Source: Flagellimonas yonaguniensis
Lineage (GTDB): Bacteria; Bacteroidota; Bacteroidia; Flavobacteriales; Flavobacteriaceae
Assembly: GCF_029193885.1 (NCBI RefSeq)
Contig: NZ_JARFVB010000001.1
Location: forward strand, 744,001-808,000
Length of the DNA stretch: 64,000 nt
Direction of reading: 5' to 3'
The notes below the pieces were generated by a model that ran no database searches, was not told where the DNA came from, and saw only the letters and a program-made list of their open reading frames with translations. Both the position numbers and the translations under genes were made by a program. Position 1 is the first letter of the stretch; each line of letters opens with the position of its first letter. This document shows, piece by piece, positions 29,529 to 38,972 of the stretch.

Positions 29529-30281
29529 ATGAAGAAAAGCGTACTTGTAGCTCTTGCCGCAGCTCTACTTTTAACTAGTTGTAATATGGAAAAATCAAAA
29601 CCATTGGTTGTTGGACATAGGGGGGCAATGGGACACGAAACCGAGAACACTTTGGCATCAATTGAAAAAGCCATGGAACTCGGTGTGGATATGATCGAGA
29701 TCGATGTGTTCAAAATAAAGAGTGGGGAAATTGTTGTTTTTCACGATGGTAAAGTGGATAGGCTTACCGATTCCCAAGGGGATATAGAAGGATATGATTT
29801 GGACAGTTTAAAACAACTTACCTTACAAGGTAATCACAAAATACCCGAACTGGCAGAAGTACTTGACTTGATGGACAACAAAGTCCAACTCAATATAGAG
29901 TTGAAAGGAGCCGGAACCGCGGAAAAAGTCAATCAAATAATGGACGAATACACCAAAGACCATGGGTGGTCTCTGGACAACTTTGTCATTTCCAGTTTTA
30001 AATGGGATGAACTTAAGGACATGAGAGGAGCCAACAAGGATATAAAGATTGCCGTGTTGACCTCTGATGACCCACTTGGGGCCATAGAAGTTGCTAAAGA
30101 GCTGGACGCAGTTGCTATAAACCCAAACTACAAAACACTTACCAAGGAGAACACGGCAAAAATCCAGTCAGAAGGATTAAAAGTATATACATGGACGGTT
30201 AATGAGCCCGAAGACATCCAAAAAATGATGGAGTTCGGGGTCGATGGCATTATTACCAATTATCCGGAACGTGTGAAGTAA
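29529..30281 (+). CDS. Glycerophosphodiester phosphodiesterase lipoprotein
   Basis: A 250-residue GDPD-family enzyme with an SPII signal (LLTSC, Cys18). Catalytic blocks are VVGHRGAMGHETENTL (His, Arg, Glu), MIEIDVFKIKSGEIVVFHDG (metal-binding Glu/Asp and His), LNIELKG and VYTWTVNEPEDIQKMMEFGV near the end. It releases glycerol-3-phosphate from glycerophosphodiesters, probably in the periplasm. Its stop overlaps the next ATG by one base (TAATG), so it is coupled to the flavoprotein gene. GlpF and GlpK lie just beyond on the other strand, which agrees with a glycerol-related neighbourhood. Confidence 0.92.
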   Translation: MKKSVLVALAAALLLTSCNMEKSKPLVVGHRGAMGHETENTLASIEKAMELGVDMIEIDVFKIKSGEIVVFHDGKVDRLTDSQGDIEGYDLDSLKQLTLQGNHKIPELAEVLDLMDNKVQLNIELKGAGTAEKVNQIMDEYTKDHGWSLDNFVISSFKWDELKDMRGANKDIKIAVLTSDDPLGAIEVAKELDAVAINPNYKTLTKENTAKIQSEGLKVYTWTVNEPEDIQKMMEFGVDGIITNYPERVK

Positions 30282-31546
30282 TGTTCGATGTTATAATCGT
30301 AGGGGGCGGTGCAGCGGGATTTTATGCGGCAATTCAAATTGCAGAGCTAGCACCCGATATGAAGGTTGCCATTTTTGAACGTGGCAAAACCGTACTTTCC
30401 AAAGTAAAGGTTTCAGGTGGGGGGCGTTGCAACGTGACCCATGGTGAATTTATGCCGAAAGAATTGGCAACGAATTATCCCCGGGGCGAAAAGGAACTTC
30501 TTGGCCCATTCCATAAATACGCCCCAATGGATGTCATGACCTTTTTTGAAGAAAGGGGAGTGCCACTGAAAATTGAGGAAGATGGACGCGTATTTCCAAA
30601 AAGCGATTCTTCACAAAGCATTATAGACTGTTTAGTGAGCGAAGCACACCGACTTGGGATTCAAGTGCTGAAAAATAGTTCCGTAAAGGCAATCAATACA
30701 TTGGATGATGGCTGGCAGGTAACCACTATGAACAAACACTATCAGGCCAAAAAATTATTGCTTACTACCGGCAGTAATCCCAAAATCTGGCAACAACTGG
30801 AAAATCTGGGTCATAAAATAGTATCGCCCGTACCTTCCTTGTTCACATTCAATATCAACGACAAAAGAATTCAGGGCATCCAAGGGATAAGTACGTATGC
30901 AACCGTTGAGGTTTTGCCAAAAAAAACTTTCAACACGAATAAAAAAGATCTGAACCTTAGAAGTAAATTAAAAGATGAGTCTTTGCTTTATTCGGATGGT
31001 CCACTTTTGATAACGCATTGGGGATTAAGCGGTCCTGCTGTTTTAAAGCTATCTGCTTGGGGGGCGAATATTTTACATGATTTTAATTATTCGTTTAGAA
31101 TCAAGGTGAATTGGTTGCCTGATTACAGCACGGAATCCATGGAGGCTTACCTCAAGGAATTGAAAGAAGTAGAAGCCAAAAAAACTGTTGTGCGCACGAA
31201 TGTGACCGAACTCCCAAAACGTTTATGGATGCGCTTGGTTGAAGCGGCTAATATAACGGCAGATGAACGCTGGGCCGACATTAATAAAGAGCAGTTACAA
31301 GCATTGGCCGAACAATTGACGGCTTCATCATTTAAAGTGGAAGGCAAGAGTACATTCAAAGAAGAATTCGTTACCGCTGGAGGGGTTGATTTAAAAGAAA
31401 TCAATTTTAAGACTTTCGAAAGCAAACTGCATCCCAATCTCTACTTTGCAGGAGAAATCATCAATGTGGATGCCATCACAGGCGGATTTAATTTTCAAAA
31501 TGCATGGACAGGAGCATATATTGCCGCCCAAGCCATTGTTTCCTAA
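30281..31546 (+). CDS. BaiN/HI0933-like FAD-dependent oxidoreductase
   Basis: A 421-residue flavoprotein. The N-terminal dinucleotide-binding motif is VIIVGGGAAGFYAAIQIAE, followed by VKVSGGGRCNVTHGE, the sign of the HI0933/BaiN (YhiN) family, and the C-terminal FAD motif LYFAGEIINVDAITGGFNFQ plus AWTGAYIAAQAI. These enzymes bind FAD; their physiological reaction is mostly unknown, although BaiN has been linked to bile-acid reduction. It overlaps the GDPD gene by one base, but a shared pathway is not obvious. Convergent with the aquaglyceroporin gene. Confidence 0.88.
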   Translation: MFDVIIVGGGAAGFYAAIQIAELAPDMKVAIFERGKTVLSKVKVSGGGRCNVTHGEFMPKELATNYPRGEKELLGPFHKYAPMDVMTFFEERGVPLKIEEDGRVFPKSDSSQSIIDCLVSEAHRLGIQVLKNSSVKAINTLDDGWQVTTMNKHYQAKKLLLTTGSNPKIWQQLENLGHKIVSPVPSLFTFNINDKRIQGIQGISTYATVEVLPKKTFNTNKKDLNLRSKLKDESLLYSDGPLLITHWGLSGPAVLKLSAWGANILHDFNYSFRIKVNWLPDYSTESMEAYLKELKEVEAKKTVVRTNVTELPKRLWMRLVEAANITADERWADINKEQLQALAEQLTASSFKVEGKSTFKEEFVTAGGVDLKEINFKTFESKLHPNLYFAGEIINVDAITGGFNFQNAWTGAYIAAQAIVS

Positions 31547-31549
31547 AAA

Positions 31550-32278
31550 TTATTGCAAGGCCAAAGCAACCCATGCGGCTATTGAGGCACCCAATATAGG
31601 CCCTACAACAGGAATCCAAGCATAGCTCCAACCGTTGGAACCCTTATTCTTTAAGGGCAAAAGTGCGTGCACGATTCGTGGCCCCAAATCTCTAGCAGGG
31701 TTAATAGCATAACCCGTAGTACCACCCAAAGATAATCCAATGCCCCACACGATTAATGAAACTGGAAGTGCCCCCAAGGAACCAAGTCCAATAATTGCAT
31801 CGTCGGTGGAAAGTACCGCATCCGTAAAGTATAGTACCGAAAACACCAAAACAAACGTGCCCAAGATTTCAGAGAATAGATTTATGAACGTGTTCGGGAT
31901 GGCAGGTGCCGTACAAAAAACCCCTCTTTTGGTGCCTCCGTCTTCAGTTGCATTAAAATGATCCTTGTTCACAAGCCAAATGCAAAATGCAGCGAACATG
32001 GCGCCGATAAACTGGGCCAAAACATAACTGGGTACCTGGCTCCATGGAAATTCGCCCGCTACGGCCAATCCAATGCTAACAGCAGGATTGATATGTGCAC
32101 CGCTGTATGGGCCAGCGACTACAACGCCGGTATACACGGCAAAAGCCCAGCCCGTAGTGATCACGATCCAGCCAGAGCCGTTACCATAGGTTTTTTGTAG
32201 GGAAACATTGGCATTTACACCAATTCCTAGTACCATCAACAAAAAAGTACCTACAATTTCAGATACAAAAGGAGTCAT
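31550..32278 (-). CDS. glpF: Aquaglyceroporin (MIP family, GlpF-like)
   Basis: A 242-residue six-helix channel. Both NPA half-helices are present: SGAHINPAVSIG and GYAINPARDLGPRIVHALLP. The Asp directly after the second NPAR is a mark of glycerol facilitators rather than water channels. It should let glycerol across the inner membrane, where the kinase encoded 36 bases upstream on the same strand traps it as glycerol-3-phosphate. The two genes are probably one operon with glpK first. Confidence 0.92.
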   Translation of the reverse strand: MTPFVSEIVGTFLLMVLGIGVNANVSLQKTYGNGSGWIVITTGWAFAVYTGVVVAGPYSGAHINPAVSIGLAVAGEFPWSQVPSYVLAQFIGAMFAAFCIWLVNKDHFNATEDGGTKRGVFCTAPAIPNTFINLFSEILGTFVLVFSVLYFTDAVLSTDDAIIGLGSLGALPVSLIVWGIGLSLGGTTGYAINPARDLGPRIVHALLPLKNKGSNGWSYAWIPVVGPILGASIAAWVALALQ

Positions 32279-32314
32279 ATAAAGGGAGTGTTAGTGTTTA
32301 TGATATTTTGAAAA

Positions 32315-33811
32315 TCAGGGGTTCTCTGTCCAGAATTCCAACGCTTTTATGGCCTTGTACCAACTTTTAATGCCTTCTTCAATGGCTTCTCGTTCTACGG
32401 TTGGATTAAAATGCACATCGGTTTGCCAAATATCTTGGATTTCTTCCGGGCTTTCCCAGTAGCCAACGGCCAATCCAGCTAAATATGCGGCTCCCATCAC
32501 GGTGGTTTCCACAATCTTTGGTCGTACCGTAACAGTATTCAATACATCAGCTTGGAACTGCATTAGCATATCGTTCACGGTCGCACCTCCATCAACTCGA
32601 AGCTCTTTTATGGAGATGCCAGAATCTGCTTCCATTGCTTTAAGGATATCCATGGTCTGATAGGCAATTGATTCCAAAGCAGCACGGGCAATATGTGCAT
32701 CAGTACTACCTCGCGTGAGTCCAAAGATTGTTCCTTGTGCTTTTTGATTCCAATGGGGAGCCCCCAAACCTGCAAAAGCGGGAACAAAAACAACGCCTTC
32801 GGTACTATCCACCGAACTTGCAAGTTTTTCCACTTCAGCAGAGGTTTTTATGATATTAAGGCTATCCCGCAGCCATTGCACCACAGCACCTGCGATAAAA
32901 ATACTTCCTTCGAGCGCATAGTGGGTCTTTCCGTTGATTTTCCAAGCGACTGTGGTCAGTAGGTTGTTGTCGGACACTATTGGTTTTTCCCCAATGTTCA
33001 TTAGCATAAAACAACCTGTGCCATAGGTGTTTTTAACCATGCCTTTTTTGGTGCACATCTGCCCAAACAAAGCCGCTTGTTGATCTCCCGCGATACCAGC
33101 GATCGGTATTGGGGTAGCGAATAAATTAGGGGAGGTATGGCCATAGACTTCACTGGATTGTTTTACTTCGGGGAGCATGCTTTTTGGAATGGTCAACAAT
33201 TCCAGAAGCTCATCGTCCCAATCCATGGTGTTGATGTTGAACAGCATGGAGCGGCAGGCATTGGTCACATCCGTTATGTGAAGTCCTCCATCCGTCATTT
33301 TCCATATAAGCCATGAATCGATGGTGCCCATTACCAAATTACCTGCTTCAGCTTTCTCTCTTGCGCCCTCTACATTGTCCAAAATCCATTTTACCTTGGT
33401 TCCGGAGAAATAAGAATCGATGACCAATCCTGTTTTTTTGCGAATCATATCGGACTTGCCTTCTTTCTTCAACTCATCGCAATAATCGGCTGTACGTTTA
33501 TCTTGCCAAACAATGGCATTGTAAATGGGTTCACTGGTATTCCTGTCCCACACCACAACCGTTTCTCGCTGGTTGGTAATGCCAATAGCTGCCATTTGTG
33601 CTGCTTTCAAACCTTTTTTACTTACGGCTTCTGCGGCCATTCCTGCTTGGGTCGACCATATTTCGTCCGGGTCGTGTTCCACCCAGCCTGGTTTGGGAAA
33701 TATTTGTGTGAATTCTTTTTGGGCGACGGAGATAATGGCTCCCTTTTTATCAAAGACCACGGCACGGGAACTGGTAGTGCCTTGGTCCAAGGCAAGGATA
33801 TATTGATTCAT
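32315..33811 (-). CDS. glpK: Glycerol kinase
   Basis: A 498-residue FGGY-family kinase. Begins [20 protein letters not shown] (phosphate 1 motif), with [18 protein letters not shown], the FGGY signature regions [14 protein letters not shown] and [20 protein letters not shown], and [16 protein letters not shown] near the end. Length and motifs match GlpK, including the conserved residues for glycerol (WQDKR, D in VDGGA). It makes sn-glycerol-3-phosphate from glycerol and ATP. First gene of the glpKF unit. A glpD gene is not within the window. Confidence 0.96.
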   Translation of the reverse strand: MNQYILALDQGTTSSRAVVFDKKGAIISVAQKEFTQIFPKPGWVEHDPDEIWSTQAGMAAEAVSKKGLKAAQMAAIGITNQRETVVVWDRNTSEPIYNAIVWQDKRTADYCDELKKEGKSDMIRKKTGLVIDSYFSGTKVKWILDNVEGAREKAEAGNLVMGTIDSWLIWKMTDGGLHITDVTNACRSMLFNINTMDWDDELLELLTIPKSMLPEVKQSSEVYGHTSPNLFATPIPIAGIAGDQQAALFGQMCTKKGMVKNTYGTGCFMLMNIGEKPIVSDNNLLTTVAWKINGKTHYALEGSIFIAGAVVQWLRDSLNIIKTSAEVEKLASSVDSTEGVVFVPAFAGLGAPHWNQKAQGTIFGLTRGSTDAHIARAALESIAYQTMDILKAMEADSGISIKELRVDGGATVNDMLMQFQADVLNTVTVRPKIVETTVMGAAYLAGLAVGYWESPEEIQDIWQTDVHFNPTVEREAIEEGIKSWYKAIKALEFWTENP

Positions 33812-33871
33812 TTTGTTAATTTAAGTGCGTTTGAATTTACTAAAATTAATTTGGGTGTGGAATCCATCAGT

Positions 33872-34411
33872 ATGGGGAATACATATATTGCATTGCTTCG
33901 GGGAATTAATGTAAGTGGTCAAAAGAAGATTAAAATGGCTGAGTTGAGGCATGTTTTGGAGGATAGTGGCCTAAAAAACGTAAAAACTTATATCCAAAGT
34001 GGAAATATTGTTTTTGATAGTGAACAGGCTGATAAAAAAATACTTCAGGAAAAAATTACAGCTACCATTCGCCAGGATTTTGGATTTGATGTGCCGACCT
34101 TGGTAATCAATGGAGGTGGTGTGAAATCAATTTTGGAGGCCAATCCTTTTTCTGATGAGGCGGAGGAAAACAAATTGTACTATGTTTTGCTGAAAAGCCA
34201 TCCAAAGGAGGAACTGGTCAAGCAGTTCAATACGCTTCAATTTGAGCATGAAGGGTTTCATATTTCAAATGCCTGCGTGTACCTATTCTGCAAAAATGGT
34301 TATGGCAAAGCAAAACTCAACAACAATCTCATTGAAAAAAAGCTGGGAGTGGAAGCCACCACTCGAAATCAAAAAACAATGTTGAAATTGTTGGAAATGA
34401 CTTTGGGTTAG
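33872..34411 (+). CDS. DUF1697 family protein
   Basis: A 179-residue protein starting GNTYIALLRGINVSGQKKIK, with ESGL-type block HVLEDSGLKNVKTYIQSGNI and VFDSEQADKK, the standard pattern of DUF1697 (a small alpha/beta family of unknown function). The frame stays open upstream to 33503 inside glpK, but those residues are the antisense of glpK; the ATG at 33872 gives the family's normal length. It is divergent from glpK (60 bases) and overlaps the convergent tspO stop by 4 bases. Confidence 0.85.
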   Translation: MGNTYIALLRGINVSGQKKIKMAELRHVLEDSGLKNVKTYIQSGNIVFDSEQADKKILQEKITATIRQDFGFDVPTLVINGGGVKSILEANPFSDEAEENKLYYVLLKSHPKEELVKQFNTLQFEHEGFHISNACVYLFCKNGYGKAKLNNNLIEKKLGVEATTRNQKTMLKLLEMTLG

Positions 34412-34884
34412 AGGTTGAGTTCCCAGATTTTATAATTGAGTGCAGCGGCAAATCCAACCCACAGCACATAGGGAACAAGCAGTAATGCGGCAGGTTTACT
34501 GATGACCCTGAACCATTTTATGGTAAGGATGATCATGGTCAACAAAGCTAAAATAACCACCATGCCGGCAAAGGGATTTTTCAGTCCGAAAAAAACAATG
34601 CTCCACAAGGCATTGAGCAACAACTGGAACACAAAATGGTACAATGCCGTTTTGACCCAAATATGATGATAGCCTTTGGACCAAACAATTCCAGCCGCAA
34701 TGCCCATCAAAATGTACAATGCCGTCCAAACGGGGGCAAAAAGATAATTCGGAGGGGTAAACGATGGTTTACTCAATGTAACATACCAATCGTTGACGGA
34801 GCTTTGGGTCGCAATGCTGGACAAAAATCCAATAACAAGGCATACCAAAACACTTATGGCTATGTAAACGATTCTTTTTTTCAT
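34408..34884 (-). CDS. TspO/MBR family tryptophan-rich sensory protein
   Basis: A 158-residue five-helix membrane protein. Typical blocks: WYVTLSKPSFTPPNYLFAPVW, TALYILMGIAAGIVW, FVFQLLLNALWSIVFFGLKN and LLVPYVLWVGFAAALNYKIW. TspO proteins bind porphyrins and are tied to oxidative or light stress. Convergent with DUF1697, and divergent from mvaD with a 93-base gap. Family call is firm; the physiological role in this host is not known. Confidence 0.93.
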   Translation of the reverse strand: MKKRIVYIAISVLVCLVIGFLSSIATQSSVNDWYVTLSKPSFTPPNYLFAPVWTALYILMGIAAGIVWSKGYHHIWVKTALYHFVFQLLLNALWSIVFFGLKNPFAGMVVILALLTMIILTIKWFRVISKPAALLLVPYVLWVGFAAALNYKIWELNL

Positions 34885-34935
34885 GGTTGGTGCAACTTCG
34901 ACTAAAATAAGAATTTATTTCAATCCGATTTCCAG

Positions 34936-34943
34936 TAAGTTTG
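34936..34943 (+). promoter_or_regulatory. Putative -7 box (TAAGTTTG) before mvaD
   Basis: TAAGTTTG fits TAnnTTTG exactly and is 34 bases upstream of the chosen mvaD start. No clear -33 TTTG at the right distance was found. Confidence 0.5.
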
Positions 34944-34977
34944 CCGCTGCTTATATTTGTTCAAACTTCCACGCTCA

Positions 34978-36063
34978 ATGACGGAAAATGATTTTTTGCC
35001 CGGGGCTTATCAAAAAATGCCCGAAAACGGCAAGGTAACTTGGAAAGCACCCAGCAATATCGCTCTTGTGAAATATTGGGGAAAACGACCCGTACAGATT
35101 CCTGCCAACCCATCCATAAGTTTTACGTTGGACAGTTGTGCGACCACCACTTCCGTTGCTTTTGAGAAAAAGGATGCCATCGATGGCTTTTCCTTTGATT
35201 TACTGTTCGAAGGGCAGCCCAAAGAGGACTTTAAACCCAAAATCCGAACTTTTTTGGAGCGGATTGAGAAATATGTGCCTTTTTTGAAGGAGTACCATTT
35301 CACGATTGAAACGTCCAATTCTTTTCCGCACAGCAGCGGTATTGCGTCATCGGCAAGTGGAATGGCAGCCCTGTCGATGTGCTTGATGGATATTGAAAAA
35401 CAACTGAATCCCATCATTGATGAATCCTTGTTCCATGCTAAAGCATCCTATTTGGCTCGATTGGGGTCGGGAAGTGCATGTCGAAGTATCAAGGGGAACT
35501 TGGTTCAATGGGGGGCGCACGAGAATATTCCCAACAGTTCCGATTTGTATGGTATTGAATATCCGTTTGAGATAAATCCCGTCTTTAAAAGTTATTGCGA
35601 TACGATTTTGTTGGTGCACAAAGGGCAAAAACAGGTCAGTAGTACGGTGGGGCACCAATTGATGCACGGACACCCTTATGCCGAAAACCGATTTCAACAG
35701 GCATTTGACAATCTGGACAAACTAAAAACCATTTTGGCCGAGGGCAATCTGGAGGAATTCATCAAACTGGTGGAAAGTGAGGCACTGACCTTGCATGCCA
35801 TGATGATGACCAGTATGCCCTATTTTATACTGATGAAACCCGATACATTGGAAATCATCAATAAAATTTGGGAATACCGCGAAGCAACCAAAACACCTGT
35901 GTGCTTTACCCTCGATGCTGGGGCCAATGTGCATTTGTTGTACCCGTCATCCGTCAAGGAAAACGTATTGGATTTTATAAAGGATGAATTGGCCGAACAT
36001 TGCGAGAACGGTCAATATATTCATGATCAGGTAGGGTCGGGGACAATTAAAATAAACGGTTAA
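34978..36063 (+). CDS. mvaD: Diphosphomevalonate decarboxylase
   Basis: A 361-residue GHMP-fold enzyme from the ATG at 34978 (a TTG at 34957 also opens the frame). It shows the mevalonate diphosphate decarboxylase pattern: APSNIALVKYWGKRP, PANPSISFTLDSCATTTSV, FPHSSGIASSASGMAALSM, LARLGSGSACRSIKGNLVQW and FTLDAGANVHLLY. It turns mevalonate diphosphate into isopentenyl diphosphate, the last step of the mevalonate route. A second GHMP kinase gene follows on the same strand, but the hairpin at 36069 suggests it has its own transcription. Confidence 0.94.
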   Translation: MTENDFLPGAYQKMPENGKVTWKAPSNIALVKYWGKRPVQIPANPSISFTLDSCATTTSVAFEKKDAIDGFSFDLLFEGQPKEDFKPKIRTFLERIEKYVPFLKEYHFTIETSNSFPHSSGIASSASGMAALSMCLMDIEKQLNPIIDESLFHAKASYLARLGSGSACRSIKGNLVQWGAHENIPNSSDLYGIEYPFEINPVFKSYCDTILLVHKGQKQVSSTVGHQLMHGHPYAENRFQQAFDNLDKLKTILAEGNLEEFIKLVESEALTLHAMMMTSMPYFILMKPDTLEIINKIWEYREATKTPVCFTLDAGANVHLLYPSSVKENVLDFIKDELAEHCENGQYIHDQVGSGTIKING

Positions 36064-36068
36064 AAATG

Positions 36069-36088
36069 AACAGCTAAGCTGTTTTTTT
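36069..36088 (+). terminator. Rho-independent terminator after mvaD
   Basis: AACAGC-TAA-GCTGTT followed by a run of T directly after the mvaD stop: a short stem with U-tract, a usual intrinsic terminator. Confidence 0.7.
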
Positions 36089-36202
36089 ACGTTCTTTGCC
36101 AAGATTTTAGACCATGGGAACAGGTTTTTAAAGATAAAATTGGTTTGTTTATCGAATTTTATCAAAAATTAAACAAAATTTGTTTGTATCTTAGTAGTAT
36201 AT

Positions 36203-37141
36203 ATGAAAGGTCCATTATTTTATTCCAAGATTTTATTGTTCGGTGAGTACGGCATTATCAAAGACTCCAAAGGACTTTCAATACCCTATAATTTTTTCAA
36301 AGGGGCACTCAAAAGGGACAAGAACGATTCCGAAATGGCCCAAGCATCGAACAAAAGCCTGAAGGCTTTTGCTGAATATTTGAAAAATCTTGAACTCGAA
36401 GAGCCTAGCTTGGTTTCTTTTGATATCGAAGCTTTGGAAAAAGATGTTGCGAACGGAATGTATTTTGACAGTTCCATTCCGCAAGGCTATGGTATTGGGA
36501 GTAGTGGCGCATTGGTAGCTGCCATTTACGACCGCTACGCAATGGATAAAATCACGGTTCTGGAAAACCTGACCCGGGAAAAATTACTTCGGTTGAAGGA
36601 GATTTTTGGGAAAATGGAGTCTTTCTTCCACGGTAGATCCTCAGGATTGGATCCATTGAACAGCTACTTGAGCTTACCGATTCTAATCAATTCCAAAGAC
36701 AATATCGAATCCACCAGTATTCCTTCACAAAACATGAAGGGAAAAGGTGCTGTTTTCTTGTTGGACAGTGGTATGACGGGAGAAACCGCACCAATGGTGC
36801 AACTGTTCATGGAAAACATGAAGCAGGAAGGTTTTCGTAATATGGTAAAGAATCAGTTTGTGAAGCATACAGATGCCTGCGTAGAGGATTTTTTGAATGG
36901 CAATGTAAAATCGTTGTTCGGCAACTTGAAGCAACTTTCGCATGTGGTCTTCGACCACTTCAAACCAATGATTCCGTCCAAATTCCACCAATTGTGGCAA
37001 AAAGGAATCGAGACCAACGATTACTACCTTAAACTCTGTGGTTCTGGTGGTGGTGGATATATTTTGGGCTTTACCCAAGATTTGGAAAAGGCCAAAAAAG
37101 CACTCAAAGGCCATAATTTGGAGGTAGTGTACAACTTCTAA
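36203..37141 (+). CDS. GHMP kinase, mevalonate kinase type
   Basis: A 312-residue GHMP kinase. It starts GPLFYSKILLFGEYGIIKDS (the SKILLFGEY motif of mevalonate kinases), has the ATP loop SIPQGYGIGSSGALVAAIY, the MESFFHGRSSGLDPLNSYLS block, and the C-terminal LKLCGSGGGGYILGFT motif 3. These mark the Bacteroidota mevalonate kinase branch, next to diphosphomevalonate decarboxylase as usual in Flavobacteriia. It phosphorylates mevalonate with ATP; I leave the symbol empty because phosphomevalonate kinases share the fold. Followed by a UbiA prenyltransferase gene after 10 bases, so these are one unit. Confidence 0.88.
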   Translation: MKGPLFYSKILLFGEYGIIKDSKGLSIPYNFFKGALKRDKNDSEMAQASNKSLKAFAEYLKNLELEEPSLVSFDIEALEKDVANGMYFDSSIPQGYGIGSSGALVAAIYDRYAMDKITVLENLTREKLLRLKEIFGKMESFFHGRSSGLDPLNSYLSLPILINSKDNIESTSIPSQNMKGKGAVFLLDSGMTGETAPMVQLFMENMKQEGFRNMVKNQFVKHTDACVEDFLNGNVKSLFGNLKQLSHVVFDHFKPMIPSKFHQLWQKGIETNDYYLKLCGSGGGGYILGFTQDLEKAKKALKGHNLEVVYNF

Positions 37142-37151
37142 AAGCAAATAC

Positions 37152-38057
37152 ATGCTTAGTAGAAAAAACAAACTCTTGCTGTTTAAGCTGTTGAGTCTGT
37201 TTTCTGTGGTCAGAGGTTACAATATTCTTGTGATTACCTTGGCGCAGTACTTGGCCTCGATTTATATATTGGCACCCCACATTCCCTTGCAGCATGTAAT
37301 ATTGGATTTGAACCTTTTTCTTATTGTTACCGCTTCGGCACTCACGATAGCGAGCGGGTACATCATCAATAATTTTTACGATGCCGAAAAGGATCTGATC
37401 AACAAGCCCACAAAAAGCATGTTGGACCGTTTGGTAAGTCAGCGTTTTAAATTGACGACCTATTTTATCCTCAATTTTTTGACTGTTTTCGCTGCGAGTT
37501 ATATTTCGTTCAAGGCAGTACTGTTTTTCTCTGCCTATATTTTTGGTATTTGGATTTACTCACACAAACTCAAGCGCATACCTTTTGTGGGCAACTTGGT
37601 ATCGGCTACTTTGGCCATTGCCCCATTTTTTGTGGTGTTTGTGTATTATCAGAATTTCCAGACCGTGATTTTTGTGCACGCCCTTTTCCTGTTCTTGTTG
37701 ATTTTGGCCCGCGAAATGATAAAGGATTTGGAGAATATGGCAGGCGATATGGCGCAGAATTATAAGACCATACCCATTATTTACGGTCCCAATGTGTCAA
37801 AATCCATAATCACTTTTTTGATTGGACTGACCTTGGTTCCCGCACTGTTGCTCATCAAATCGTTCGATGTAGGGTATATGTACCTTTATTTTATGGCTTG
37901 TATTGTCTTGTTGATTTTGTTCCTCGTGCTATTATGGAAGGCTAAGGGGAAAAAACACTATGTATGGCTGCACAACATCATCAAATTCATTATTGTGGCG
38001 GGGGTTTTCAGCATTCTTTTGATTGATGTGGATGTGGTACTGAATCGAATTTTGTAA
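37152..38057 (+). CDS. UbiA-family prenyltransferase (geranylgeranylglycerol-phosphate geranylgeranyltransferase-like)
   Basis: A 301-residue membrane protein with about eight helices. The first Asp-rich motif is NNFYDAEKDLINKP and the second MIKDLENMAGDMAQNYKTIP, the two Mg-diphosphate sites of UbiA enzymes. The sequence is of the type usually annotated in Bacteroidota as geranylgeranylglycerol-phosphate geranylgeranyltransferase, an archaeal-lipid-like step; other UbiA substrates (quinone, heme) are possible. It is 10 bases downstream of the mevalonate kinase gene, so it probably uses the isoprenoids made by this pathway. Its own reaction is an inference. Confidence 0.8.
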   Translation: MLSRKNKLLLFKLLSLFSVVRGYNILVITLAQYLASIYILAPHIPLQHVILDLNLFLIVTASALTIASGYIINNFYDAEKDLINKPTKSMLDRLVSQRFKLTTYFILNFLTVFAASYISFKAVLFFSAYIFGIWIYSHKLKRIPFVGNLVSATLAIAPFFVVFVYYQNFQTVIFVHALFLFLLILAREMIKDLENMAGDMAQNYKTIPIIYGPNVSKSIITFLIGLTLVPALLLIKSFDVGYMYLYFMACIVLLILFLVLLWKAKGKKHYVWLHNIIKFIIVAGVFSILLIDVDVVLNRIL

Positions 38058-38094
38058 TTCTTTGTTCTTTAGGTTTTTTGGAACTTAAAAAGAG

Positions 38095-38102
38095 TACATT
38101 TG
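38095..38102 (+). promoter_or_regulatory. Putative -7 box (TACATTTG) before the pseudouridine synthase
   Basis: Exact TAnnTTTG match, 15 bases upstream of the ATG at 38118. It supports that ATG over a TTG at 38100, because the TTG would lie inside the promoter. TTTG at 38077-38080 is closer (14 bases) than normal for a -33 element. Confidence 0.55.
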
Positions 38103-38117
38103 CAAAAAATTCGACTG

Positions 38118-38960
38118 ATGGCGAAATCAGACAATAGCAAGGGCAAAAGGCCTTCCAAAAACCTCAAGGGCGGGGATAGAAAGAAACCGTTCGATAAAAA
38201 ATTTTCCTCAAAACCTAAGCAGAGCGCGCCACGGAAAAAATCCAATCCGGATGAGATTCGATTGAACCGCTATATTGCCAATGCGGGCATTTGTTCCCGA
38301 AGGGAAGCGGATACCTATATCGCTGCAGGGAATGTTACGGTAAACGGAAAAACCGTGACCGAAATGGGCTACAAGGTAAAACGTTCCGATGATGTCCGTT
38401 TTGATGGGAAACGGCTCAACTTGGAAAAGAAGGAGTACATTTTGCTCAACAAACCCAAGAACTTCATTACCACTACGAGTGATGAAAAGGGACGCCGCAC
38501 CGTGATGGAACTGATTTCAAGCGCTTCGAACAACCGTTTGTTGCCCGTTGGCCGTTTGGATAGGAATACGACTGGATTGCTGCTTTTTACCAACGATGGT
38601 GACTTGACCAAAAAGCTGACGCATCCCAAGCACAATGTGCGCAAGATTTACCACGTGCATTTGGACAATAACCTAAGTTTGGGCGACCTCCATAAAATCG
38701 AAGCAGGTCTGGAACTTGAGGATGGGCCCATTTCCGTGGACAGCATTAGCTATATCCAAGGAGCTCCAAAACGTGAGATTGGGGTGGAGATCCATAGTGG
38801 GCGTAACCGTATAGTGCGACGTATTTTTGAACATTTGGGCTATAATGTGACCAAATTGGACCGTGTGATTTTCGCTGGATTGACCAAAAAGGATTTGCCA
38901 CGCGGCCACTGGAGACACTTGACTGAGCAAGAGGTCATCAATTTGAAGATGATAAAGTAA
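38118..38960 (+). CDS. RsuA/RluB/E/F family pseudouridine synthase
   Basis: A 280-residue enzyme. A basic, low-complexity N-terminus (about 1-50, rich in Lys and Ser) is followed by an S4 RNA-binding domain (IRLNRYIANAGICSRREADT; AGNVTVNGKTV) and the catalytic domain with LLPVGRLDRNTTGLLLFTND (catalytic Asp in GRLD) and GRNRIVRRIFEHLGYNV. It isomerises uridine in ribosomal RNA; the RluB-type target in 23S rRNA is likely but not certain. The basic tail is usual for Bacteroidota copies. It has its own -7 box and is likely a separate transcript from the isoprenoid genes. Confidence 0.9.
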   Translation: MAKSDNSKGKRPSKNLKGGDRKKPFDKKFSSKPKQSAPRKKSNPDEIRLNRYIANAGICSRREADTYIAAGNVTVNGKTVTEMGYKVKRSDDVRFDGKRLNLEKKEYILLNKPKNFITTTSDEKGRRTVMELISSASNNRLLPVGRLDRNTTGLLLFTNDGDLTKKLTHPKHNVRKIYHVHLDNNLSLGDLHKIEAGLELEDGPISVDSISYIQGAPKREIGVEIHSGRNRIVRRIFEHLGYNVTKLDRVIFAGLTKKDLPRGHWRHLTEQEVINLKMIK

Positions 38961-38972
38961 GGCAGTACTTTT

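Noticed and set aside
33503..33871. Upstream extension of the DUF1697 frame into glpK
   Set aside because: The extra residues are antisense to glpK and do not belong to the DUF1697 family; the ATG at 33872 gives the normal length.
34957..34977. TTG start for mvaD, seven codons before the ATG
   Set aside because: The ATG at 34978 gives a normal N-terminus and the -7 box spacing is better.
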